In this document: positions 8,793 to 16,497 of the stretch, in pieces | Numbering within the stretch: position 1 is the first letter of the stretch | How the letters are laid out: each line of letters starts with the position of its first letter | Assembly: GCF_014651075.1 (NCBI RefSeq) | Contig: NZ_BMWE01000001.1 | Span: 186,001 to 250,000, forward strand | DNA length: 64,000 nucleotides | Source of the DNA: Streptomyces djakartensis | GTDB lineage: Bacteria > Actinomycetota > Actinomycetes > Streptomycetales > Streptomycetaceae | Reading direction: 5' to 3' | The notes under the pieces: model-generated | The model's database searches: none | Seen by the model: only the letters and a program-made list of their open reading frames with translations | Told to the model about the DNA's origin: nothing | Position numbers and translations under genes: made by a program

Positions 8793-10406
8793 ATGGAAGA
8801 GCTCGTCATCCGGGACGCGGACGTCGTGGACGGTTCCGGCGGGGACTCCTACCGGGCCGATGTGGTGGTCGACGGCGGCCGGATCGTGGGAATCGTCAAG
8901 GAGGCGGCCATGGCCGGCTGCCAGCGTCCGAAGGCGCGCCGGGAGCTGGACGCGGACGGGCTCGTCCTCTCCCCCGGCTTCATCGACATGCACGCCCACA
9001 GCGACCTGGCCCTGCTGCGCGACCCCGACCACAGCGCCAAGGCCGCGCAGGGCGTCACGCTGGAGGTCATCGGCCAGGACGGGCTGTCGTACGCGCCCGT
9101 CGACGACCGCACGCTCGACGAGGTGCGCCGCGCGATCGCCGGGTGGAACGGCCCGGGGGACGACATCGACTTCGACTGGCGGACGGTGGGCGAGTACCTG
9201 GACCGGCTGGACCGCGGGATCGCCGTCAACGCGGCCTACCTCATCCCCCAGGGCACGGTCCGTGCGCTCGTCGTCGGCTGGGAGGACCGGGAGGCCACCC
9301 CGCAAGAGCTGGACCGGATGCGGCGGTTGGTCGCCGAGGGCATGGAGCAGGGCGCGGTCGGCATGTCGTCCGGGCTGACGTACACGCCCGGCATGTACGC
9401 GAAGGACGCCGAACTGACCGAGCTGTGCCGGGTGGTGGCGTCGTACGGCGGCTACTACTGCCCGCACCACCGCTCCTACGGCGCGGGCGCCCTGGAGGCG
9501 TACGAGGAGATGGTCGCCCTGGCCCGGGAGGCGGGCTGCTCCCTCCATCTCGCCCACGCCACCATGAACTTCGGCGTGAACAGGGGCCGGGCGCCCGAGC
9601 TGCTGGCCCTGCTGGACGCGGCGCTGGCGGCCGGGGCCGACATCACCCTGGACACCTACCCCTACACACCTGGCTGCACGACCCTCGCGGCGATCCTGCC
9701 GAGCTGGGCGAGCGAGGGCGGCCCGGAGCGGACCCTCGAGCGGCTGTCGGACGAGGAGACGGCGGCGCGCATCCGGCACGACCTGGAGGTCACCGGCTCG
9801 GACGGCTGCCACGGCGTGCCCGTCGACTGGGACACGATCGAGATCTCGGGCGTGGGCGACCCGGCACTGGCGGAGTTCGTCGGCCGGACGGTCCAGGAGT
9901 CGGCGGACATCCGGCGCGAGGCCCCCTGGGTGACGGCGCGTGGGCTGCTGCTGGCCGACCGGCTGGCCCCGACGATCCTCCAGCACGTCGGGCACGAGGA
10001 GAACGTCCTGGCGATCATGCGCCACCGGGTGCACACCGGCGGCTCGGACGGCATCCTCCAGGGCGCCAAGCCGCACCCGCGCGCGTACGGCACGTTCCCG
10101 CACTATCTCGGGCACTACGTGCGGGAGTTGGGAGTGCTGTCGCTCGAGGAGTGCGTCGCGCACCTCACCTCGCGACCGGCGGCCCGGCTCCGGCTGCCTA
10201 ACCGGGGGCTGGTGCGTGAGGGACACGTCGCCGACCTGGTGCTCTTCGATCCGGCGACGGTGGCGGCCGGGTCGAGTTTCGCGGAGCCCCGGGTGCTCCC
10301 CACGGGCATCCCGTACGTGCTGGTCGACGGGCGGTTCGTGATCGAGGACGGCCGGCGCACGGACGCCCTGGCGGGCCGGGCGGTCCGCGGGATCCCTCCC
10401 GCGTGA
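8793..10406 (+). CDS. N-acyl-D-amino-acid deacylase (amidohydrolase)
   Basis: A 537-residue metal-dependent amidohydrolase of the D-aminoacylase type, removing the acyl group from N-acyl-D-amino acids. The metal HxH is H67/H69 (DMHAHS). Further histidines are in CPHHRS (225/226) and HLAHAT (255), and the general-base Asp is in the GGSDG segment near the C-terminal third. Residue 96, the bridging cysteine in the characterised Alcaligenes D-aminoacylase, is Asp here (GQDG). The start is fixed by AGGAGG overlapping the stop codon of the ammonia-lyase gene, so the two form an operon: deacylate, then eliminate ammonia. With the permease and KDG kinase opposite, N-acetyl-D-glucosaminate is a plausible substrate. 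Confidence 0.9.
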   Translation: MEELVIRDADVVDGSGGDSYRADVVVDGGRIVGIVKEAAMAGCQRPKARRELDADGLVLSPGFIDMHAHSDLALLRDPDHSAKAAQGVTLEVIGQDGLSYAPVDDRTLDEVRRAIAGWNGPGDDIDFDWRTVGEYLDRLDRGIAVNAAYLIPQGTVRALVVGWEDREATPQELDRMRRLVAEGMEQGAVGMSSGLTYTPGMYAKDAELTELCRVVASYGGYYCPHHRSYGAGALEAYEEMVALAREAGCSLHLAHATMNFGVNRGRAPELLALLDAALAAGADITLDTYPYTPGCTTLAAILPSWASEGGPERTLERLSDEETAARIRHDLEVTGSDGCHGVPVDWDTIEISGVGDPALAEFVGRTVQESADIRREAPWVTARGLLLADRLAPTILQHVGHEENVLAIMRHRVHTGGSDGILQGAKPHPRAYGTFPHYLGHYVRELGVLSLEECVAHLTSRPAARLRLPNRGLVREGHVADLVLFDPATVAAGSSFAEPRVLPTGIPYVLVDGRFVIEDGRRTDALAGRAVRGIPPA

Positions 10407-10428
10407 CCGCCCGCCCCGGGGCTCTTCC

Positions 10429-11355
10429 CTACGGCTTGGGCAGGGTGCAGCCGCTCGCGCTCAGGTCGAGCTTGTTGTCGATGCCGAAGCAGGACGGGAT
10501 CTGGTAGGTCTGCTGGGCGTAGTTGATGCCCTTGCGGACGGTCACGTCGCCGTTCGCGTCGACCTCACAGGGGTTGTTCACCGTGCAGCGCTCGCCGTCC
10601 TCGTTGCCGGTGTTGTTGATGGCGACGACCTTGCCGGTGGCCTGGTCGACGACGGGCGAGCCCGACGTGCCGCCGATGGTGTTGCAGGCGGAGGTGTAAC
10701 GGACGGAGTCCTTCCAGGTCCAGCCGCCCTCCTTCAGGGTGGGCACGAACCCGTCGATGTCGCAGCTGTAGATCCGCTTCCAGTAGCCGGAGGGGATGCT
10801 GATGGCGGTGCCGGCGACCGGGTGGCTGTCGTTCAGGGTCAGCGCGTTGATGCCGTACGAGCTCTTGATCTGCCCGTACGTGGTGGTGAGCTGGTAGAAC
10901 GCGACGTCCGTGTCGGTCATCGTGCCGTACGCGAGCTTGGCGGCGCGCAGGGTCGCCACGCGCGTGCCGGAGGCGTTCAGCAGGCCGAAGGTGCGGCTTG
11001 AGGCCTGGTCGACGCGGACCTCGCCGGGGGCGGGGAAGCCGCCGTCCAGGCAGTGGCCGTTGGTCATCACCAGCGCCGGGTCGTTCTCCTCGGAGTCCGG
11101 CATGCGGACGACAGAGCCGGAGCAGTTGCTGAGCGCGACGGTGCCGGCGAAGTTGACGCCCTTGGCCGTCGGGTTGGTGATCCCGGACAGGGTGTCCGTT
11201 GCGGACGAGACCACGTCCGTGACGGCGGACGTGACCTGGCCCGCGTCCGCGGCCTTGCCGACGCCCGTGGGGGCGGCCTCGGCAGCGGTCGCGGGAGCCG
11301 CGCCGGCCCCGGCTATCGCCAGGGCGAAGAACGCGGCGGCGAGAGGTTTTCTCAT
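10429..11355 (-). CDS. Secreted trypsin-like serine protease
   Basis: A 308-residue secreted chymotrypsin-fold protease. Residues 1-25 are a signal peptide (MRKPLAAAFF, cleavage near ATAA). A short Ala/Thr/Ser-rich pro-region follows to about 65. The catalytic triad is visible as H101 (TNGHC), Asp about 150 (TDTDVAF) and S231 (GTSGSPVV). Four or more cysteines support disulfide bonding outside the cell. The frame could run on upstream, but the ATG at 11355 has GAGGGGA before it and begins the signal peptide. It converges with the deacylase gene, 22 bases away, and is otherwise unlinked to its neighbours. Confidence 0.93.
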   Translation of the reverse strand: MRKPLAAAFFALAIAGAGAAPATAAEAAPTGVGKAADAGQVTSAVTDVVSSATDTLSGITNPTAKGVNFAGTVALSNCSGSVVRMPDSEENDPALVMTNGHCLDGGFPAPGEVRVDQASSRTFGLLNASGTRVATLRAAKLAYGTMTDTDVAFYQLTTTYGQIKSSYGINALTLNDSHPVAGTAISIPSGYWKRIYSCDIDGFVPTLKEGGWTWKDSVRYTSACNTIGGTSGSPVVDQATGKVVAINNTGNEDGERCTVNNPCEVDANGDVTVRKGINYAQQTYQIPSCFGIDNKLDLSASGCTLPKP

Positions 11356-11520
11356 GGGGGGTCCCCTCTTGCGACGGAGGCGGCCGGAAAACCTCCGGCC
11401 GCCCGCAGTGTTGTCATGTGCATTGTGAGGGGGTGGGACGCCGGGGCACAAGGATTGGCATCCGGCACGGACGGCGGCGCTCCTGCCCTCGGGGCGGCAC
11501 GCCCGGCCCAAGTAGTTCTA

Positions 11521-13281
11521 TCAGGCCCGCTGTTGGCGGACGTCCGCGACCGCCGCGTCGATGTACGTCATGAGCGTCGCGCCACCGACCGTGATCCGCG
11601 CGCCCAGCTCGCGGCACCGCTGCTGACGGGCCGGAGTGACCCGGCCGGCGAAGAACACGGCCGGGCCGTCGAAGAGTCCGCGCTCCCGCCAGCCCTGGAG
11701 GTCGCTGAACCCGGCGTCCCGGTCGGTGCCGCGCGCGACATCGGAGATCAGCAGGTCGACGGGGACGGTGCGCAGGAGATGCTCGGCCTCCCGCCCGTCC
11801 ACGGCCAGCAGCACGTCGGCGCCGCGCTCCTCCAGAGCGCGGGCGTAGGTCGCGTTGTTCTGTGGATGGTCATCGACCCATAGGATCCGGATGCCCCCGT
11901 ACTCGCCCCGAGTGCCCGGCTCCCCGCGCCCGCGCTCCTCGTCGTCGGGCACCGGGGCCACCGGGGTCACGCCGCCCTCCTGAAGCTGCCTCACCAGCTC
12001 GTCCACCTGCGGGAGCCGCATCCACTCCTCGACGAGGTGGACGAAACCCTGGTCGCGTGCCAGGGCGGGGAACGCGGTGGGAAGTTCCTCCTCCAGCCGG
12101 GCCAGGGCCGTCGCCCGGCTGTCGACGTCCTCCGGCTCCGGTGCCGCCAGCCCGTGCCCGGTCACCGAGTCCACCGTGATCCGCCACGACTCCCCGTCCG
12201 CGGGGGCCGTCTGGCTCAGCACCCTCCGGGCCACCCGGTACTCGAGGAACTCACGGGCCGCGTGCGCGTAGGTGCCGTCGCCGGTCACGAGGAGCCGGTA
12301 GAACTCCGCGTACAGGTGCTGCAGCAAAAGCGTCCTGACTACCGCCTCAGCGCTGAAGCGCGCCCACACGGGGTTGAGCGAGCACTCCAGGCCGAAGCCG
12401 TTCATCAGCCGCTTGATCCGGCGCGGGTTGCGGGCGGAGCGGTCGGCGATCAGCCTGACCAGGTCGTCGTCCAGCAGTTCCCGCAGACCGGAGCGATCGG
12501 CCCAGTGCCGGACGTAGCCCTCGGCCTCATCACGGCCCGGAACCGGCAGCCGGTAACTCGTCTGGAAGATCTTCTCCATGAACGCCGACCCGGCCGGCCC
12601 CAGATCCCGCAGCAGCCCCTGCGGCCCGAGGGCCGACCGGTCGCAGCCGATCACGAAGGCGAGCCCCGGCACGTCGAGATAGACCTTCACCGCCTCGCAG
12701 ACCGCGAGCACCGTCTCCTCCGAGCAGCGGTCCAGATCGTCGATGAAGACGACCAGCAGCCGCCGCGGCTCGTACGCGGCGGACTCGGCCCACTCGGTGG
12801 CGAGGTCGCGCAGCGCCTCCCGCAGATCGTTGCGCGCCTTGGCGTCGACGGACAGGTCGCGCCAGAACTGGTCGACCACCCCGGCCGCCCCGAACGGCGC
12901 CGCGGCCACCGTCAGCGTCGCCCGCAGCGCCCGCAGCAGCGTGCCCCGCTCGGAGGCGTGGTGCAGCGCCCGCCGCAGCAGCCGCCGGTCGAAGCTCGCC
13001 AGGACCGACTTGATGAGCCCTTCCAGCGCGTCGGACCCCGTGGAGGTCCAGGCGTTGTACCAGACGGTCGCCACGTCCCTGTACTGCCGCAGCTCCGCCT
13101 CGACCAGCCGCATCAGACTGCTCTTGCCCATGCCCCAGCCCGCGTCCACCGCGAGGGTGAACGGCGTGGCCGTCCGCGAGGTGTGCAGCAGTCCCGCCAG
13201 CTCACGCGCTGCCCGAGCGGCGCCCAGCAGGTCGGCCTCCACGGCCGTGACCGGCTCGTCGTTGAGCAGCGCGAAGTCCAT
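11521..13281 (-). CDS. KAP-family P-loop NTPase with C-terminal receiver-like domain
   Basis: A 586-residue KAP NTPase. Walker A is G48-S55 (GWGMGKSS), the KAP-typical WYNAW is at 74-78, and Walker B is IDDLDRC at 180-186. After about residue 465 a second domain begins: ILWVDDHP (acidic pair D470/D471), then LLISD with a possible phospho-acceptor D514, then a VFFAG strand. This is a response-regulator-like fold, but the usual C-terminal Lys-Pro is replaced by ITVGG, so classical phosphotransfer is doubtful. KAP proteins often contain membrane helices; here only a weak hydrophobic stretch (about 118-139) is seen. A membrane protein gene lies 36 bases upstream on the same strand and probably shares the transcript. 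Role unknown; phage defence or stress signalling are possibilities only. Confidence 0.88.
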   Translation of the reverse strand: MDFALLNDEPVTAVEADLLGAARAARELAGLLHTSRTATPFTLAVDAGWGMGKSSLMRLVEAELRQYRDVATVWYNAWTSTGSDALEGLIKSVLASFDRRLLRRALHHASERGTLLRALRATLTVAAAPFGAAGVVDQFWRDLSVDAKARNDLREALRDLATEWAESAAYEPRRLLVVFIDDLDRCSEETVLAVCEAVKVYLDVPGLAFVIGCDRSALGPQGLLRDLGPAGSAFMEKIFQTSYRLPVPGRDEAEGYVRHWADRSGLRELLDDDLVRLIADRSARNPRRIKRLMNGFGLECSLNPVWARFSAEAVVRTLLLQHLYAEFYRLLVTGDGTYAHAAREFLEYRVARRVLSQTAPADGESWRITVDSVTGHGLAAPEPEDVDSRATALARLEEELPTAFPALARDQGFVHLVEEWMRLPQVDELVRQLQEGGVTPVAPVPDDEERGRGEPGTRGEYGGIRILWVDDHPQNNATYARALEERGADVLLAVDGREAEHLLRTVPVDLLISDVARGTDRDAGFSDLQGWRERGLFDGPAVFFAGRVTPARQQRCRELGARITVGGATLMTYIDAAVADVRQQRA

Positions 13282-13317
13282 GTCCTGTCCCTCCCCCGTG
13301 CGGTAGACAGGCCCAAC

Positions 13318-14037
13318 CTACCCAGTCCGCCCGCCACTTGTGTCCTTGGTGCCGCCCGGGCCGTGTCCGGGCTTGCGTCCGGAGTTGCCCGGCGCGGACG
13401 TGGTGGCGGGGTCGGTGGGCGCCGGGGCCGTGGTGGCGGAGGTCGGGCCCCCGGCCGAGGGCTCCCCCGTGTTCGCCCCGCCTTCGGAAGGCGGGCGGCT
13501 CGCCCCGTCGTCCGGGCCGGCCGACGCCGTCCCGGACGACGGGTCATCCGAGGCGGACGGCCGGCCGGCGGCGGGCACCCCGGTGGCCGGCGCGCGGGAG
13601 GGCGTACCGGGCGTGAATGTGGGGCTCGCGGGATCACCTGCCGTCGTACCCGTCCGGCCGCCCTCGCCACTCGGCGTCCCACCGGAGGGCGCGTCCGAGG
13701 AGGAGAACCCGGCGATCAGGGCGGCCGCCGCCGCGGCGCCCACGGCTCCGGCGGCGATCGCCACCCGGCGGGTCCGCCACGGGCTCGGCCTGCGCCGGGA
13801 GCGGTGGCCGCCCCCGCCGGCCCTGCCACGCGCCGGCACCGGCGGCAGCTCACGTGTGTCGCCCATGCCGTCCGCGGTTTGTGTGCCGTCGTAGTGGACC
13901 TCCCATCCGTGCGCCGCGGCCGGATCGGCGTACGCGTCGTAGGCCGGGGGCGGTGCGGCCTGCGGCAGGTACACGTTCGGCGTCGCATGGGACTCGCCGC
14001 TCGTCGCTCCGTCGGCGTATTCGGATGGCCTGGACAT
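13318..14037 (-). CDS. Single-pass membrane protein with long disordered tail
   Basis: A 239-residue protein with no recognisable catalytic domain. Residues about 1-90 are Pro/Ala/Tyr-rich cytoplasmic sequence, followed by an Arg-rich stretch ([13 protein letters not shown]), one membrane helix (about 95-112, VAIAAGAVGAAAAAALIAG), and then 125 residues of Ser/Thr/Pro/Gly low-complexity sequence predicted to be outside the cell. The ATG at 14037 (MSRPSEYADG) is chosen over a longer frame that would run 25 codons into the divergent promoter of the aminotransferase. It precedes the KAP-receiver gene by 36 bases and is probably its operon partner. Confidence 0.7.
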   Translation of the reverse strand: MSRPSEYADGATSGESHATPNVYLPQAAPPPAYDAYADPAAAHGWEVHYDGTQTADGMGDTRELPPVPARGRAGGGGHRSRRRPSPWRTRRVAIAAGAVGAAAAAALIAGFSSSDAPSGGTPSGEGGRTGTTAGDPASPTFTPGTPSRAPATGVPAAGRPSASDDPSSGTASAGPDDGASRPPSEGGANTGEPSAGGPTSATTAPAPTDPATTSAPGNSGRKPGHGPGGTKDTSGGRTG

Positions 14038-14163
14038 GGCGGCGAATTGTAGGCACCAATGGCGCTGGTAGAACAGCGCGCGGCGATATCCGCCCAAACC
14101 GACGCGTCTCACGTGGCGGAAAACACGGCCCGTTAGGCGTTACCGGGCCGTAAGCTCCCGTAT

Positions 14164-15375
14164 ATGCAGGTGATCCAGTCGACCAAGCTCGCCAACGTCT
14201 GTTACGAGATCCGGGGGCCGGTGCTCGAGGAGGCGATGCGGCTGGAGGCGGCCGGGCATCGGATCCTCAAGCTGAACACCGGCAACCCGGCCGCGTTCGG
14301 CTTCGAGTGTCCGCCCGAGATCCTGGAGGACGTCCTCCGGAACGTGTCCTCGGCCCATGGCTACGGGGACGCGAAGGGACTGCTGGCCGCGCGCCGCGCC
14401 GTGGTCATGCACAACCAGACCCTCGGCATCGAGACGGACGTCGAGCACGTCTTCATCGGCAACGGCGTCTCCGAGCTGATCGTGATGGCGATGCAGGGCC
14501 TGCTGGACGACGGGGACGAGGTCCTCGTACCCGCCCCGGACTATCCGCTGTGGACCGCCGCCGTGTCCCTGTCCGGCGGTACCGCCGTGCACTACCGCTG
14601 TGACGAGCAGTCCGACTGGATGCCGGACCTCGCCGACGTCGAGCGCAAGGTCACCGACCGCACCAAGGCGATCGTGATCATCAACCCGAACAACCCGACC
14701 GGGGCGGTCTACGACGAGGCGATGCTGAAGGGGCTCACCGACATCGCCCGCCGCCACAACCTGCTCGTCTGCTCGGACGAGATCTACGACAAGATCCTCT
14801 ACGACGAGGCCGTGCACACCCCGACCGCCGCCGTCGCCCCCGACCTGCTGACCCTCACCTTCAACGGCATGTCGAAGGCGTACCGGGTCGCCGGTTACCG
14901 GGTGGGCTGGATGTCGATCTCCGGGCCGCGCGCGCACGCCGACTCCTACATCGAGGGTCTGACGATCCTGGCGAACATGCGGCTGTGCGCCAACATGCCG
15001 GGGCAGCACGGCGTCGTGGCCGCGCTGAGCGGACGCCAGACGATCAACGACCTGGTCCTGCCGGGCGGCCGGCTCCGCGAGCAGCGGGACGTCGCCTACG
15101 AGCTGCTGACCCAGATCCCGGGCGTGACCTGCGTGAAGCCGAAGGGGGCGCTGTATCTGTTCCCGCGCCTCGACCCGAAGGTGTTCAAGATCAAGGACGA
15201 CCGGCGGATGGTCCTGGACCTGCTCCGAAGCGAAAAGATCATGGTCGTTCAGGGCACCGGCTTCAACTGGCCCGAGCCGGACCACTTCCGGGTCGTGACA
15301 CTGCCGACGGTCGGCGACCTGCGCGACGCGGTGGGCCGGATCGGGCACTTCCTGGACGGCTACAGCCAGACCTGA
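14164..15375 (+). CDS. alaA: Pyridoxal-phosphate aminotransferase, AlaA type
   Basis: A 403-residue fold-type I aminotransferase closely resembling E. coli AlaA (glutamate-pyruvate transaminase, about 405 residues). The PLP lysine is K238 in NGMSKAYR. The INPNNPTGA motif (173-181), CSDEIYD (203-209) and the GYRVGW substrate/cofactor segment are all intact. It should interconvert pyruvate plus glutamate with alanine plus 2-oxoglutarate. The ATG at 14164 has no clear ribosome-binding site; a TAAGCT box ends 7 bases before it, so a leaderless transcript is possible. It is monocistronic and divergent from the membrane/KAP pair. Confidence 0.88.
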   Translation: MQVIQSTKLANVCYEIRGPVLEEAMRLEAAGHRILKLNTGNPAAFGFECPPEILEDVLRNVSSAHGYGDAKGLLAARRAVVMHNQTLGIETDVEHVFIGNGVSELIVMAMQGLLDDGDEVLVPAPDYPLWTAAVSLSGGTAVHYRCDEQSDWMPDLADVERKVTDRTKAIVIINPNNPTGAVYDEAMLKGLTDIARRHNLLVCSDEIYDKILYDEAVHTPTAAVAPDLLTLTFNGMSKAYRVAGYRVGWMSISGPRAHADSYIEGLTILANMRLCANMPGQHGVVAALSGRQTINDLVLPGGRLREQRDVAYELLTQIPGVTCVKPKGALYLFPRLDPKVFKIKDDRRMVLDLLRSEKIMVVQGTGFNWPEPDHFRVVTLPTVGDLRDAVGRIGHFLDGYSQT

Positions 15376-15437
15376 ACCCGTCGGACCCACCCGCCCGCTC
15401 ACACTATGTGCGCAGGCGGTCCGATATTGTGAACAAC

Positions 15438-15466
15438 TCAACTTTAGACGAAATCTAAGCTAGGAT
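15438..15466 (+). promoter_or_regulatory. Promoter with palindrome in the spacer
   Basis: TAGGAT (15461-15466) is a good -10 box, with a weak TCAACT 17 bases upstream (15438-15443). The spacer is almost entirely an AT-rich inverted repeat, TTAGA-CGAAA-TCTAA (15444-15458). A repressor bound there would cover both promoter boxes. The shape recalls Fur-family boxes but I cannot assign the regulator. Confidence 0.5.
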
Positions 15467-15497
15467 GGCTTCCTGTAAGGACTCAGGAGGCCCTCCC

Positions 15498-15914
15498 ATG
15501 TACGAACCGATCCGCGCCAAGTCGGTCCACAGCACGGTGGACGGCCCCAACCCCGACTTTCCCCACCGTTCTCGTGAGGAGGAGCTGGACATCCAGCTCG
15601 CGGGGCATCTCGCCGCCCTGCTCGCCGTCACGGACGAGCTGCGCGCGGCGGCACCGTCGGCCGACCTGGACGTCGCGGCGGAGCGGCTCGCGGAGCAGGT
15701 GGCCCGGCTGAGGGACGGACGGGCGCCGGCCCGTCTGCCCGGCGCCCGGCGCGAGGGCGGCGCGGCGGCACTGCACCGGCGGGCGCACGCCCTGGCGGGG
15801 CGCGCGCTGGTGGTCGCCGCCTCCCGTGCCGACACGGCGGCCGCGATCCTGGCCGCCGAGCGGATGGACGCGCACGCGGCGGCTCTGGAGGCGCGCGAAC
15901 TCGCGTCGCACTGA
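15498..15914 (+). CDS. Conserved small Streptomyces protein (SCO4983-like)
   Basis: A 138-residue, Ala-rich, mostly helical cytoplasmic protein. I do not know its function; it resembles what I remember as the SCO4983 family. The N-terminal 45 residues (MYEPIRAKSVHSTV, then FPHRSREEELDIQLAGHLAALL) look like the conserved part and the remainder is two amphipathic Ala/Arg helices. The frame opens 11 codons earlier, but AGGAGG at 15485-15490 lies 7 bases before the ATG at 15498 and decides the start. It has its own promoter with a palindromic operator-like spacer, so it is probably regulated singly. Confidence 0.8.
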   Translation: MYEPIRAKSVHSTVDGPNPDFPHRSREEELDIQLAGHLAALLAVTDELRAAAPSADLDVAAERLAEQVARLRDGRAPARLPGARREGGAAALHRRAHALAGRALVVAASRADTAAAILAAERMDAHAAALEARELASH

Positions 15915-16497
15915 GCCCGTTCGGGCTCCCTTCGACGGCCCCGGCCCGCGCGCACCCGCAGCGACGCGCGGGCCGGGTGCCACAGCACTGCGTTGGCTTG
16001 GGCCGTGGGGGGCCGTGGGGCTTCACGCCCGGTGGTGAGCGCGGGTTGGGTGTAGCTGGGCGCGCAGTTCCCCGCGCCCCTTCAGGGCGTCCCCGCCAGG
16101 GCGTCACAGTGGGGATCCGCGAGCCGTGGGTCCGTGCGGGCGGGGTGTGGCTGGGCGCGCAGTTCCCCGCGCCCCTTTGGGGCGTTCCCGCCAGGGCGTC
16201 ACAGTGGGGATCCGCGAGCCGTGGGTCCGTGCGGGTGGGGTGTGGCTGGGCGCGCAGTTCCCCGCGCCCCTTCAGGGCCTCCCGCCAGGGCGTCACAGTG
16301 GGGATCACGGGCCGTGGGTCCGTGCGGGTGGGGTGTGGCTGGGCGCGCAGTTCCCCGCGCCCCTTTGGGGAGTCAGGAAGGGCCCGCACGGCGTTGTGCG
16401 GGCCCTTCGAGGGTGGTGCTGGCACCGCGGCCGGCCGTGACGATGTTGCTGGTCAGGGCACGATCGGAGCCGGCCGCGGCGTCGGTGGAGGGCCGTG
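15915..16497. repeat. Tandem array of about 95-base palindromic repeats
   Basis: The 583 bases between two convergent genes hold no convincing gene. Four copies of a unit whose core reads GCTGGGCGCGCAGTTCCCCG, then CGCCCCTTT/CAGGGG, start at 16056, 16151, 16246 and 16339 (spacings 95, 95, 93). Between the cores lies a conserved CGCCAGGGCGTCACAGTGGG segment and a GGGTCCGTGCGGG segment. Each core can fold as a GC-rich hairpin. A related core occurs at 21065. Open frames across the array on both strands are by-products of the repeat. A terminator hairpin follows at 16378-16407. Confidence 0.85.
16378..16407. terminator. Terminator hairpin downstream of PEPCK
   Basis: A perfect 12-base-pair stem (AAGGGCCCGCAC pairing with GTGCGGGCCCTT) with a 6-base loop. 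It lies about 90 bases beyond the PEPCK stop codon and works on either strand, ending the convergent transcripts. Confidence 0.8.

Noticed and set aside
15915..16497. Possible CRISPR array because of regular spacing.
   Set aside because: The whole 95-base unit is repeated, with no variable spacers, no 25-40-base direct repeats and no cas genes in the window.
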